56,745 bases of DNA from Microbacteriaceae bacterium. Its GTDB lineage: Bacteria; Actinomycetota; Actinomycetes; Actinomycetales; Microbacteriaceae. The stretch lies in assembly GCA_025352325.1 (NCBI GenBank), contig JANXTR010000041.1, positions 1 through 56,745 of the forward strand, in the 5' to 3' direction. Each line of letters begins with the position of its first letter. The stretch's first letter is position 1. The translations under genes and the position numbers were made by a program. Below are positions 26,980 to 36,132 of the stretch, in pieces. Under the pieces are notes generated by a model that saw nothing but the letters and a program-made list of their open reading frames with translations, was not told the origin of the DNA and ran no database searches.

Positions 26980-29001
26980 TTACTCTGGCTCGCTGCCGAT
27001 CGCGACGAGCTCGTTCTGGTCGAGCTCGGGCGGCTCGTCGTGCGTGCGGATGCGGAAGTACAGGTAGACACCGGTGGCGATGACGCCGAAGCCGACGACG
27101 ATCCCGATCCAGGCCCAGAGCGAGCTGCCAAGCGTCGCCCAGTTGCCCTCCCAGGGCACGACCGCCACGACGAAGATGAACACCGACAGCAGATACAGCG
27201 CGCCCCAGACGAGCTTCGACCTCTGGAAGAGCGCCTCGCCCTGCAGCAGCTTGAGCGGCAGCAGCTCCACCATCAGCCCGACGACCGCCTCGGTGGTGAT
27301 CGCGACCAGGGTCTCGACGGCGAGCTTGGACAGGAAGGTGCCGCCCTCGTTGCTGGAGTCGAAGAGGCTGAATCCGAGCCAGGCGAGCAGGGCGAGCCCG
27401 AGCAGGATCGAGGTTCGCAGCAGCACGGCGCGCCAGGCGTGCTTCGCGAGCGACTTCTCGGAGATCACGAGCCCGAGCACGAGCCCGACGAGAAACCCGG
27501 GGGAGAACTCGAGCGCCCGCGACACGATAACGCCGACGACGGTCAGAATCAGCCCGAGCGGTCGCAGGCTCACCTCGACCTCGACCTTCCAGCGGGCGCG
27601 CATGATGCGGCCGACGATCACGTTGGTGAGGTAGGTCACGATCGCCAGCGCGATCGCCAGGCCCATGAGGAGCCGCAGCGAGACCGGGGTGAAGCCGAAG
27701 CGTGGATCGGCAAATCCGAACAGCAGCGCGGTGATCGTCGTGAGGGCGAGACCGCCGAGCACCGGCGCGCGGTGCAGGAGGGCGTGCAATCGCGTCCACC
27801 AGGCCGGCGCGGCGCGGCGCGGACGGCGCGCGGACAGCTTCTCGTACTGCTCGGCCAGAGTGGCGTTGAGCAGGTGTCCCGGAAGGATCGCGAAGATCAG
27901 CAGCACCAGCCCGATCTCGAGAGCCGCCGGGATCTTCTCGGGGTGACTGATCACGTCGGCGATCGAGTTGAGACCGTGCGTCAGGATGTTGCTGGTTACC
28001 AGCTCCTCGCCGGTGCGAGCACGTCCGCTCCCCGTCGCCCCCGAGCCGGAACCCGTGCTCGCGGGCGTGCCGGCGTCATCGCTCGGGGCGGCCGCCGCCC
28101 CGGGAACCACCGTGATGTCCTGCACGCTCGAGATCGGATCCACGCCGGGCGCGGTCAGGGTCATGATCAGCTCGTGCGGGCCGGGGGCGAAGTCGCTCGG
28201 AACGCTGACCGGCAGCGAGAAGGTGCCGTCTCCGCCGACCACGGCGACCCCGAGCGCCACCGCCTTCGAGTGCAGTTCGCCCGTGATCATCGACCCGGGC
28301 GGCAGCTGGCTCCCGTTGACCGTGAAATGATCACCGGGATGCACGTTCCCCAGATCGATCCCGGTCACCGTGAAGTTCCAGATCGCGAGGGTCTTCAGGC
28401 TGATCCGCACCGAGACGGGCGACGAGGTCGCGGCTGCCGAGGGCGTCGCCGCATCCTGGCTCGGGGTGGGCGTCGGTGTCTCGGTCGGGGGTGACGTCTC
28501 GGGGCAGTCGGCCGTCGTGACGACCTCGCTGAGGTCCGGACCCCAGCCGCCACCGGGGAACGACTCGTCACCGTCGTTGAGGATTCCCGACAGGATCAGA
28601 GCCGCGGTCTTCGCGTCATTCGCGTAGAGGTCTGCCTGATACGTGGTCCCGCACCGCGCCATCTCGCTGTCGAGTCGGTGGATGTCACGCGAATCGGTTG
28701 CGGTGTGTGCCACGAGCGTCTGGGGGAACTTTGGTGTCTGGTGGGACGACGACACCCAGAGGGCCAGAACGTACGGGGGCGAGGACGGGGACGGGCTCAT
28801 CGTGGGCTCGTCGCTCGCGACCTCGGTGGTTGGGTCGTCGGACGGGCTCGTCGTCTCATCGGACGGCGTCGCTGAGGCCGGCGAGGTCGTTGACGTCGGG
28901 TCGTCGATGGTCTCCGCCGCACGGACAGAGCTCACGCCGAGGGCGCTGCTGAGCGCGATAACGGCGCCAAGGGCAAAAACGGCGAATCCGGGTGCGCTCA
29001 C
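26980..29001 (-). CDS. Large membrane protein with secreted IPT-like N-terminal part
   Basis: 673 residues from GTG 29001, preceded by AGGAG at 6 bases. Signal peptide (GFAVFALGAVIALSSALGVS, cut near VRAAE), then a Ser/Thr/Pro-rich linker, a domain with few Cys (ARCGTTYQADLYANDA), a second Pro/Thr linker and an immunoglobulin/IPT-like strand domain (VHPGDHFTVNGSQLPPGSMI). From about residue 355 there are roughly 9 membrane helices. The Ser/Thr-rich linkers are likely targets of the O-mannosyltransferase encoded just upstream on the same strand. Function unknown; resembles actinobacterial surface-sensing or envelope membrane proteins. Confidence 0.7.
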   Translation of the reverse strand: MSAPGFAVFALGAVIALSSALGVSSVRAAETIDDPTSTTSPASATPSDETTSPSDDPTTEVASDEPTMSPSPSSPPYVLALWVSSSHQTPKFPQTLVAHTATDSRDIHRLDSEMARCGTTYQADLYANDAKTAALILSGILNDGDESFPGGGWGPDLSEVVTTADCPETSPPTETPTPTPSQDAATPSAAATSSPVSVRISLKTLAIWNFTVTGIDLGNVHPGDHFTVNGSQLPPGSMITGELHSKAVALGVAVVGGDGTFSLPVSVPSDFAPGPHELIMTLTAPGVDPISSVQDITVVPGAAAAPSDDAGTPASTGSGSGATGSGRARTGEELVTSNILTHGLNSIADVISHPEKIPAALEIGLVLLIFAILPGHLLNATLAEQYEKLSARRPRRAAPAWWTRLHALLHRAPVLGGLALTTITALLFGFADPRFGFTPVSLRLLMGLAIALAIVTYLTNVIVGRIMRARWKVEVEVSLRPLGLILTVVGVIVSRALEFSPGFLVGLVLGLVISEKSLAKHAWRAVLLRTSILLGLALLAWLGFSLFDSSNEGGTFLSKLAVETLVAITTEAVVGLMVELLPLKLLQGEALFQRSKLVWGALYLLSVFIFVVAVVPWEGNWATLGSSLWAWIGIVVGFGVIATGVYLYFRIRTHDEPPELDQNELVAIGSEPE

Positions 29002-29129
29002 GGACAGCTCCTGGGGGGAAGGAGATCGCGAAAGAGGGGCGGAGGGAGGGGAAGCGGGAATGACGGGGTGACGCGGGGTGGCCCCAAGCTAGTCCTGCAT
29101 CCGGTCGACCGGTAGTGCGTCGTTGCGGC

Positions 29130-30701
29130 TCAGACCCAGCTCGGGAACCAGAAGTGGATCTGCGCGTACCAGGCCGGGATCGGCATCCCGGTCCACTTGG
29201 GTAGGAAGAAGATGCTCAGCACCACGCACAGCGCGAGGAAGATGCCGACCACGCGTTGGCCCACGACGCGTCGGGGCTCCGGATCGACCTGTCGGCCCAG
29301 CAGGATGCCGAGCACCAGCACGAGCCCCAGGATCAGGTACGGCTCGAAGGCGATCGTGTAGAACTGGAACACCGTGCGGGTGGAGTAGAACAGCACCCAC
29401 GGCAGGTAACCGGCGGCGAGCCCGGTGAGGATCAGGCCCTCGCGCCACATGCTGCGGTGATGCCAGATGCCCCACACCACGCGTCCGACCAGGAAGAACG
29501 CCGCTGCCGCGCACGCCCACCAGATGAGCGGGTTCGCCAGGTCGAGGATGTGCGCGTTGGTCCCGTTGCCGAAGTCCCTGTAGTACATGCTCGTCGGCCG
29601 CTGCAGGAACAGCCAGGTCAAGGGGTTGGCCTGGTAGCTGTGCGGGGTGTGCAGGTTGACGTTGTAGTTGTAGATCTCGGCCTGGAAGTGGTACCAGCTC
29701 TGCAGGGGGAGCGGCACGTGGGCCAGTAGCCCCGTCCAGGCGTTGCCGGCGTATGTCGCCCAGTGCCGGTCGTAGCTGTCGCCGTGCAGGAACCAGCCCG
29801 CCCAGCTCGCGACGTAGGTGACGGCGGCGATCGGCACCATCAACAGGAAGCTCGCCGGACCCTGCTTGAACGCCGTGCCACTCAACCAGAACTCCATGCC
29901 GAGGCGGCGGCGTGCGATCGCGTCGGTGACGAGGGAGTAGATCGCGAAGACGACCAGGAAGTAGACGCCGCTCCATTTGACGCCGGAGCTGACTCCGAAG
30001 GCGAGTGCGGCGGCGATGAGCCACGGACGCCACCACAGCGTCGGACCCCAGTGGGTGGAGCGCCCGGCGGCGGTGCGCCGCGCCATCCACTCCTCGAGAC
30101 GGCGCTGGCTCATTCGCCTGTCGAGGAGCGCGAAGATCACGCCGACGAGGGCGAAGAGGGCGACGATCCCGTCGAGCAGCGACACTCGGCTGAGCACGAT
30201 CGCGTTGCCGTCGATGGCCAGCAGTCCGCCGGCGATCACGGTCAGCAGGTGCGAGCGGAAGAGCATCCAGGCGATCACCATCGTCAGGATCACCAGCAGG
30301 ATGCCGCAGATCGCCGTCGAGAAGCGCCATCCGAAGCTGCTGCCGCCGCCGAACAGGAACAGCCCGACCGAGATGACCCACTTGCCGATCGGCGGATGCG
30401 CCAGGAACTCGGGATTGTTCGTGTACCGGTTCGGGTCGCCCGCGTTGAATGGGGTGTTGGCGTCGGGGGGCCAGCTGCCCTCGAAGCCGAGGTGCATGAG
30501 GCTCCAGGCGTCCTTGACGTAGTACGTCTCGTCGAACACCAACTCGTGCGGCGAACCCAGCCCGACCAGCCGCAGCAGCGAGGCGATCAGCACCACGACG
30601 AGCGGCCCGCCCCAGTTCCAGATGCGGCGGGCGTAGCGGCGCCCCATGAGCAGATCCCACGCGTCATCGAGGCGGGAGCCCGTCAGCTCGGCGATGGTCA
30701 C
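29130..30701 (-). CDS. Dolichyl-phosphate-mannose:protein mannosyltransferase (PMT)
   Basis: 523 residues from GTG 30701. GT39 features: first loop ELVFDETYYVKDAWS with the catalytic Asp-Glu, EFLAHPPIGKWVI, about 11 membrane helices, and a C-terminal WHH-type segment. It transfers mannose from polyprenyl-phosphate-mannose to Ser/Thr of secreted proteins outside the membrane. It is divergent from rsmI, the common actinobacterial arrangement. TAGCAT sits 6 bases before the GTG. Confidence 0.93.
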   Translation of the reverse strand: MTIAELTGSRLDDAWDLLMGRRYARRIWNWGGPLVVVLIASLLRLVGLGSPHELVFDETYYVKDAWSLMHLGFEGSWPPDANTPFNAGDPNRYTNNPEFLAHPPIGKWVISVGLFLFGGGSSFGWRFSTAICGILLVILTMVIAWMLFRSHLLTVIAGGLLAIDGNAIVLSRVSLLDGIVALFALVGVIFALLDRRMSQRRLEEWMARRTAAGRSTHWGPTLWWRPWLIAAALAFGVSSGVKWSGVYFLVVFAIYSLVTDAIARRRLGMEFWLSGTAFKQGPASFLLMVPIAAVTYVASWAGWFLHGDSYDRHWATYAGNAWTGLLAHVPLPLQSWYHFQAEIYNYNVNLHTPHSYQANPLTWLFLQRPTSMYYRDFGNGTNAHILDLANPLIWWACAAAAFFLVGRVVWGIWHHRSMWREGLILTGLAAGYLPWVLFYSTRTVFQFYTIAFEPYLILGLVLVLGILLGRQVDPEPRRVVGQRVVGIFLALCVVLSIFFLPKWTGMPIPAWYAQIHFWFPSWV

Positions 30702-30707
30702 CGGGAC

Positions 30708-30713
30708 ATGCTA
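30708..30713 (-). promoter_or_regulatory. -10 hexamer TAGCAT, leaderless geometry (PMT gene)
   Basis: TAGCAT on the minus strand ends 6 bases before the GTG start at 30701. Confidence 0.45.
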
Positions 30714-30783
30714 TTCGCGGTTGCTCGGCGTGAGGTTCAGGGCGTTGCGCGCAAGGTGCGCGTTCTGGCGTGCTGACCGGTCG

Positions 30784-30871
30784 GTTGCCAAATCAAGGCG
30801 AGGACGCGATCCCGGGACCGAGTCATAGCCTTTTCAGCCCTGGATGCCGTCGCCGGCCTTGATTTGGCAAC
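30784..30871. repeat. 16-bp perfect inverted repeat spanning 88 bases
   Basis: GTTGCCAAATCAAGGC at 30784-30799 and its exact complement at 30856-30871 enclose 56 bases that include the palindrome TCCCGGGA. The arms are AT-richer than the surroundings. It lies between the divergent PMT and rsmI promoters and could be a palindromic repetitive element, a remnant of a small mobile element, or a regulatory dyad. Confidence 0.7.
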
Positions 30872-30913
30872 GGAGGGCGACCACGGCGCGCGAGCTTGTC
30901 AGCGCGGGGGCGA

Positions 30914-30919
30914 CAGAAT
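30914..30919 (+). promoter_or_regulatory. -10-like hexamer CAGAAT, leaderless geometry (rsmI)
   Basis: CAGAAT ends 6 bases before the GTG at 30926. It departs from TANNNT at the first base. Confidence 0.3.
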
Positions 30920-30925
30920 GGCGAG

Positions 30926-31747
30926 GTGATCATCCTCGCGGCGACGCCCATCGGCAATCTCGGGGATGCCTCGCGCCGGCTGATCGAGGCGCTGGGACGC
31001 GTGGACATCATCGCCTCCGAGGACACGCGCACCACCATCCAGCTGCTGAGCGCCCTCGGCATCGAGAACCGCCCGCGGTTGATCGCTCTGCACGAGCACA
31101 ACGAGAGCGCGAAGGCGTCAGAGATCGTCGAGCTCGCGCGCGACACCGACGTGCTCGTGCTCAGTGACGCCGGGATGCCGACCGTCAGCGATCCGGGCTA
31201 CGCGCTCGTGGTCGCGGCGGCCGCCGCCGACGTCACGGTAACGGCGCTGCCCGGCCCGAGCGCCGTGCTGATGGCGCTCGCCGTGAGCGGGTTGCCGACC
31301 GATCGCTTCGTGTTCGAGGGCTTTCTGCCGCGCAAGGGACGAGTGCAGGCGATGAAGCTCCTGGCGGCCGAACCGCGCACCCTCGTGTTCTTCGAGTCGC
31401 CGCATCGCATCGGGGATGCCCTGGCCGACCTCGCGACCGCGTTCGGTCCGGCCCGGCGCGCAGCGGTGTGTCGCGAGCTGACCAAGCTGCACGAGGAGGT
31501 CGCCCGGGGCACGCTCGCGGAGCTCGCCGAGCGCTTCGCCGATGGAGCCCGTGGCGAGATCGCCCTCGTGGTGGCGGGGGCTCCGCCCGCCTCCGCGTCG
31601 CTCGAGGACGGCGTCGCGCGCGTGCTCGAACTCGTGGCGTCCGGGGTGCGGTTGCGGGAGGCATCCACGGAGGTCGCCGAGATCACCGGACTGGGGCGGC
31701 GCGAGTTGTACGAGGCCGCGTTGCGTGCACGCCCGGCAAAACCGTGA
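30926..31747 (+). CDS. rsmI: 16S rRNA (cytidine(1402)-2'-O)-methyltransferase
   Basis: 273 residues from GTG 30926, so the protein begins with the family's usual IILAATPIGNLGDAS; an in-frame upstream extension to 30896 adds nothing recognisable. Tetrapyrrole-methylase fold: SEDTRTTIQLL, LHEHNE, VLSDAGMPTVSDPGY, ALPGPSAVLMALAVSGLPTDRF and FEGFLPRK, FESPHRI. It 2'-O-methylates C1402 of 16S rRNA in the decoding centre. Followed 37 bases later by metG. Confidence 0.93.
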   Translation: MIILAATPIGNLGDASRRLIEALGRVDIIASEDTRTTIQLLSALGIENRPRLIALHEHNESAKASEIVELARDTDVLVLSDAGMPTVSDPGYALVVAAAAADVTVTALPGPSAVLMALAVSGLPTDRFVFEGFLPRKGRVQAMKLLAAEPRTLVFFESPHRIGDALADLATAFGPARRAAVCRELTKLHEEVARGTLAELAERFADGARGEIALVVAGAPPASASLEDGVARVLELVASGVRLREASTEVAEITGLGRRELYEAALRARPAKP

Positions 31748-31750
31748 GCC

Positions 31751-31778
31751 TGTAACAATGCAAACCCGACCGTAGAAT
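31751..31778 (+). promoter_or_regulatory. Promoter of metG, predicted leaderless
   Basis: TGTAAC (31751-31756), 16 bases, TAGAAT (31773-31778), then 6 bases to ATG 31785. Initiation about 7 bases after the -10 box would fall on the start codon itself, and no Shine-Dalgarno sequence is present. Confidence 0.55.
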
Positions 31779-31784
31779 CAACCC

Positions 31785-33407
31785 ATGGCATCCGGTGACT
31801 CGTTCTACGTCACGACGCCCATCTTCTACGTCAACGACGTGCCGCATATCGGTCACGCGTACACGGAGGTGGCCGCTGACGTTCTCGCTCGCTGGCATCG
31901 GCAGGCGGGTGACGACACCTGGCTGCTGACCGGCACGGACGAGCACGGCCAGAAGATCCTGCGCACCGCCACGGCGAACAACGTGACGCCGAAGCAGTGG
32001 GCCGACCAGCTCGTCGAGACGGCCTGGAAGCCGCTGCTCGAGACGGTTGACATCGCCAACGATGACTTCATCCGCACTACCGACGCGCGCCACGAGGAGG
32101 GCGTCGCCGCCTTCATTCAGCAGTTACAGGACGATGGCCACATCTACGAGGGCGAGTACGAGGGCTACTACTGCGTCGGCTGCGAGGAGTACAAGTCGCG
32201 CGACGAGCTCATCGAGACGGAGACCGGGGACTACGCGGGCGAACTCGTGTGCGCCATCCACTCCCGCCCGGTCGAGATCCTGAAGGAGAAGAACTACTTC
32301 TTCCGGATGAGCGACTTCGGCCAGCAGCTGCTCGACCTCTACGAGTCGCAGCCCGACTTCGTGCAGCCCGAGAGCGTGCGTAACGAGATCATCCAGTTCG
32401 TGAAGCAGGGTCTCGAAGACCTGTCGATCTCGCGATCCACGTTCGACTGGGGCGTGCAGGTGCCGTGGGACCCGACGCATGTCATCTACGTCTGGTTCGA
32501 CGCGCTGCTCAACTACGTCACCGCGGTCGGCTACGGCGACCCGGCCCATGACGGCCCGACCAGCGACGGGGAGTTCCGCCGCCGCTGGCCCGCGACCCAC
32601 ATCGTCGGCAAGGACATCGCGCGCTTCCACGCCGTCATCTGGCCCGCCATGTTGATGGCTGCCGGACTGCCCGTCCCGCATCGCGTGTTCGGACACGGCT
32701 GGCTGCTGGTCGGCGGCGAGAAGATGAGCAAGTCGAAGCTGACCGGCATCGCCCCGCAGCAGATCACCGAGGTGTTCGGTTCGGATGCCTTCCGTTACTA
32801 CTTCCTGCGCGCGATCGCCTTCGGGCAGGACGGCTCCTTCAGCTGGGAGGACCTCTCGGCCCGCTACCAGGCCGAGCTCGCCAACGGTTTCGGCAACCTC
32901 GCCTCGCGCGTGGTGGCCATGGTCACGCGCTACTTCGACGGGGTCGTCCCCGCCGCCTGTGAGTACCTGGATGCCGACCTCGCCATCCAACGGACCGTCG
33001 CGGTCGCCGCGGCGACTGCCGACGCCGCGATCGATCGACTCGCGATCCACGAGTCGATCGCCGCGGTGTGGACGATCGTCGACGAGCTGAACGGCTACAT
33101 CACCGAGCAGGAGCCGTGGGTGCTGGCCAAGGAGCGGGCCACCCGCGACCGGCTCTCAACCGTGCTGTACACGGCATCCGAGGGTCTGCGGGCTCTCGCC
33201 GTGCTGCTCAGCCCGGTGCTGCCGAAGGCGACGACGACGCTGTGGGACGCTCTCGGCGCACCTGCGGGACTCGGCGCGCTCACTGCGCAGCCGATCCGTG
33301 CCGCAGGCGACTGGGGCCAGCTGCCTGCCGGCAGCACGGTGACGCCGCTGACCGGGCTGTTCCCGCGCATCGAGGAGACCGTCGGCGCCGTCTCAGGCGC
33401 TGCGTGA
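31785..33407 (+). CDS. metG: Methionyl-tRNA synthetase
   Basis: 540 residues, class I. YVNDVPHIGHAYTE holds the HIGH signature; KMSKSKLTG (about residue 309) is the KMSKS loop. The connective domain has CVGCEEYKSRDEL and a later Cys/His. Length indicates the short form without a C-terminal tRNA-binding/dimerisation domain. Its stop overlaps the GTG of tatD (GTGA), so metG and the next two genes are probably one operon. Confidence 0.96.
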   Translation: MASGDSFYVTTPIFYVNDVPHIGHAYTEVAADVLARWHRQAGDDTWLLTGTDEHGQKILRTATANNVTPKQWADQLVETAWKPLLETVDIANDDFIRTTDARHEEGVAAFIQQLQDDGHIYEGEYEGYYCVGCEEYKSRDELIETETGDYAGELVCAIHSRPVEILKEKNYFFRMSDFGQQLLDLYESQPDFVQPESVRNEIIQFVKQGLEDLSISRSTFDWGVQVPWDPTHVIYVWFDALLNYVTAVGYGDPAHDGPTSDGEFRRRWPATHIVGKDIARFHAVIWPAMLMAAGLPVPHRVFGHGWLLVGGEKMSKSKLTGIAPQQITEVFGSDAFRYYFLRAIAFGQDGSFSWEDLSARYQAELANGFGNLASRVVAMVTRYFDGVVPAACEYLDADLAIQRTVAVAAATADAAIDRLAIHESIAAVWTIVDELNGYITEQEPWVLAKERATRDRLSTVLYTASEGLRALAVLLSPVLPKATTTLWDALGAPAGLGALTAQPIRAAGDWGQLPAGSTVTPLTGLFPRIEETVGAVSGAA

Positions 33408-34345
33408 CCGAGCCGTTCCTGCGAGCGCGCCACGTCGGGCCGGACGATCCGGCCCGGGGCGGCCGCGATCGTGGCTGGCCACCGCTCCCGGAAGCGCTCG
33501 TCGTGGGGGTGTACGACAACCACACGCACCTGGAGATCGCCGACGGGGTCACCCCGCTCGACTACCGCGAGCAACTCGATCGGGCGTCCAGCGTGGGGGT
33601 GCGCGGTGTCGTCCAGGTCGGCACCGACCTGGTGACCTCCCGCTGGAGCGCCGAGATCGCGTCGCACGAACCCCGCGTGCTGGCGGCGGTGGCGCTGCAT
33701 CCGAACGAGGCTCCCGTGCTCGAGGCGGCGGGGCTGCTCGATGAGCACCTGGCGGGCATCGCCGAGCTGGCAGCGCGGGCGCGGGTGGTGGCGATCGGCG
33801 AGACCGGGCTCGACTTCTTCCGGACGCCCGACGAGACCGGGCAGCGCGCCCAGTTCCGCAGCTTCGAGGCGCACATCGAGCTGGCCAAGCAGCAGAACCT
33901 GGCCATGCAGATCCACGATCGGGATGCCCACGCTGAGGTGCTCGCGACGCTGCGCCGGGTGGGCGCGCCCGAGCGGACGGTGTTCCACTGCTTCAGCGGT
34001 GATCGGGAGTTCGCGAAGCTCGTCGCCGACTCGGGCTGGTATCTCTCGTTCGCGGGCACCGTCACCTTCAAGAACGCGCAGCCGCTCCGGGAGGCGCTCG
34101 AGGTCATCCCGCGCTCGCGCATTCTGATCGAGACGGATGCCCCGTACCTCACGCCGATGCCCTTCCGCGGGCGCCCGAACTCGGCGTACCTGATCCCGCA
34201 CACCCTGCGCGCGATGGCCGCGCACCTCGGCACGGACGTCTCCATGCTGGCGGCGCAGATCAGCTCTAACACCGAGCTCGTCTACGGCCACTGGGACGAC
34301 CACCACGTGGACCCGCCGACGGGTCCCTTCGAGCTGCCGGCATGA
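33404..34345 (+). CDS. tatD: TatD family metal-dependent DNase
   Basis: 313 residues from GTG 33404, which overlaps the metG stop. Metal-site motifs in order: YDNHTHLEI (HxH), IGETGLDFF (Glu), MQIHDRDAH (His), FHCFSG (His) and [10 protein letters not shown] (Asp). An N-terminal extension of about 35 residues precedes the first strand. Cytoplasmic 3'-5' exonuclease/AP-site nuclease family. Overlaps rsmA by ATGA; metG-tatD-rsmA-ispE is a conserved actinobacterial order. Confidence 0.92.
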   Translation: MTEPFLRARHVGPDDPARGGRDRGWPPLPEALVVGVYDNHTHLEIADGVTPLDYREQLDRASSVGVRGVVQVGTDLVTSRWSAEIASHEPRVLAAVALHPNEAPVLEAAGLLDEHLAGIAELAARARVVAIGETGLDFFRTPDETGQRAQFRSFEAHIELAKQQNLAMQIHDRDAHAEVLATLRRVGAPERTVFHCFSGDREFAKLVADSGWYLSFAGTVTFKNAQPLREALEVIPRSRILIETDAPYLTPMPFRGRPNSAYLIPHTLRAMAAHLGTDVSMLAAQISSNTELVYGHWDDHHVDPPTGPFELPA

Positions 34346-35175
34346 CACTGCTGGGGCCGGCCGAGATCCGCGACCTCGCCGAGCGGCTCGACTTGCAGCC
34401 CACGAAGAAGCTCGGCCAGAACTTCGTGGTCGACGGCAACACGGTCCGCAAGATCGTGCGCACCGCCCGGGTCGAACCCGGCGACGAGGTTCTCGAGGTC
34501 GGACCGGGCCTGGGCTCGCTGACCCTCGGGCTGCTCGAGGCGGGCGCGCGCGTGACCGCGGTCGAGATTGACGGGCGGCTCGCGACGCAGTTGCCGCTCA
34601 CCGTCGAGGTGCTCGCGCCCGAGACACTGGAACGGCTCACGGTGATCACCGACGACGCCATGAAGGTCATCGATCTGCCCGGCGCTCCGACACGGCTCGT
34701 CGCGAACCTGCCGTACAACGTCTCGGTGCCCGTCCTGTTGCACCTGCTCAGCACGGTGCCGACGCTCGAGACCGCTCTCGTCATGGTGCAGGCGGAGGTG
34801 GGGCAGCGGATCGCGGCCGATCCGGGATCGAAGATCTACGGCTCGCCGAGCGTGAAGGCCGCCTGGTACGGCCACTGGGCCACCGCCGGGCAGGTGAGCC
34901 GCCAGGTGTTCTGGCCGGTGCCGAACGTGGATTCGATCCTGGTGTCGTTCGAGCGCGGCCCGCGGCCCGGCTCCGAGGAGGAGCGCGTGGCCACCTTCGC
35001 CCTCGTGGATGCCGCCTTCGGGCAGCGCCGCAAGATGCTGCGTCAGGCGCTCGCCGAGCTGCACGGCGGCTCGGCCGCCGCATCCGCTCGCCTGGAGGGC
35101 GCGGGCATCGACCCGACACTGCGAGGCGAGCAGCTGACGATGCCGGACTTCCTGGCGATCGCTCGCGCACACTGA
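34342..35175 (+). CDS. rsmA: 16S rRNA dimethyladenosine transferase
   Basis: 277 residues. Rossmann methyltransferase: [10 protein letters not shown] at the N-terminus, SAM loop [17 protein letters not shown], acidic motif VEIDGRL, and catalytic [11 protein letters not shown]. The C-terminal helical domain has [12 protein letters not shown]. It dimethylates A1518/A1519 of 16S rRNA. Overlaps tatD (ATGA); ispE starts 36 bases downstream. Confidence 0.95.
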   Translation: MTLLGPAEIRDLAERLDLQPTKKLGQNFVVDGNTVRKIVRTARVEPGDEVLEVGPGLGSLTLGLLEAGARVTAVEIDGRLATQLPLTVEVLAPETLERLTVITDDAMKVIDLPGAPTRLVANLPYNVSVPVLLHLLSTVPTLETALVMVQAEVGQRIAADPGSKIYGSPSVKAAWYGHWATAGQVSRQVFWPVPNVDSILVSFERGPRPGSEEERVATFALVDAAFGQRRKMLRQALAELHGGSAAASARLEGAGIDPTLRGEQLTMPDFLAIARAH

Positions 35176-35198
35176 ATCGACCCGCCTTTCCCGTTGGT

Positions 35199-35204
35199 TA
35201 GGGT
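35199..35204 (+). promoter_or_regulatory. -10-like TAGGGT before ispE
   Basis: TAGGGT ends 7 bases before ATG 35212. Here GGAAGG also lies in the gap, so ribosome binding on a longer operon transcript is equally possible. Confidence 0.3.
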
Positions 35205-35211
35205 GGAAGGC

Positions 35212-36132
35212 ATGGTTCGCACGGTGCACGTCAGGGCTCCGGGCAAGATCAATGTCTTCCTCAAGGTCGGCGCACTGCTCGACGACGGATTCCACGACGT
35301 CGCCATCGCCTATCAGGCCGTCTCGCTCTACGAGGATGTGCGCGTCTCCGAGGCCGACGACTTCCACGTCGAGATCACCGGCAGCGTCGAGTTGAGCCGG
35401 GTTCCGACCGACGGCAGCAACATCGCGATCAAGGCCGCGCGCCTTCTGGCCGCCAAGACTGGCTACCGGGGCGGTGCGTCCATCGAGATCGCGAAGCACG
35501 TGCCCGTCACCGGCGGCATGGGCGGGGGATCGGCGGATGCCGCGGCCACCTTGGTCGCCTGCGACGCCCTCTGGGGCACCGAGGTGCCGCGTGAGGAGTT
35601 GATCGACCTTGCCCGCAAACTCGGCTCGGACGTGCCGTTCGCGTTTACCGGCGGCACGGCGATCGGTACCGGACGCGGTGACGAGCTCTCGCCCGCTCTC
35701 GCCCAGGGGACCTTCCAGTGGGTGCTCGCGATCGCCGATTTCGGCCTCTCGACGCCCGAGGTGTACCGCGAGCTCGACGCGCATCGCGAGCGGCACGCGC
35801 AGGACATATTCCCCGTCGACCCGCGCCCGATGGTCGACACCGACGTACTGCAAGCGCTGCGGGCGGGCGATCCGGCGATGCTCGCCGAGGCTATGCACAA
35901 CGACCTCCAGGCGCCCGCCCTGCACCTCCAGCCGAGCCTGACCGAGGTCATCGAGCTGGGCGAGCAGAACGGTGCGCTCGCCGGGATCATCTCCGGCTCC
36001 GGTCCGACCGTCGCCTTCCTGACCCCGGATCTGGATGCCGCGCTCGAGCTGCAGGTCGCCCTGTCGTCGGCTCGGCTGACGGTCGTGCGCGCCTCGGGCC
36101 CAGTGCACGGCGCCCGCATCGTGAGCGACTAG
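35212..36132 (+). CDS. ispE: 4-diphosphocytidyl-2-C-methyl-D-erythritol kinase
   Basis: 306 residues from ATG 35212, chosen for the GGAAGG just upstream. GHMP kinase: [34 protein letters not shown], the ATP loop [25 protein letters not shown]-type [10 protein letters not shown], and [12 protein letters not shown] near the end. Phosphorylates CDP-methylerythritol in the non-mevalonate isoprenoid pathway. Its TAG and the stop of the convergent gene share the palindrome CTAG. Confidence 0.95.
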   Translation: MVRTVHVRAPGKINVFLKVGALLDDGFHDVAIAYQAVSLYEDVRVSEADDFHVEITGSVELSRVPTDGSNIAIKAARLLAAKTGYRGGASIEIAKHVPVTGGMGGGSADAAATLVACDALWGTEVPREELIDLARKLGSDVPFAFTGGTAIGTGRGDELSPALAQGTFQWVLAIADFGLSTPEVYRELDAHRERHAQDIFPVDPRPMVDTDVLQALRAGDPAMLAEAMHNDLQAPALHLQPSLTEVIELGEQNGALAGIISGSGPTVAFLTPDLDAALELQVALSSARLTVVRASGPVHGARIVSD

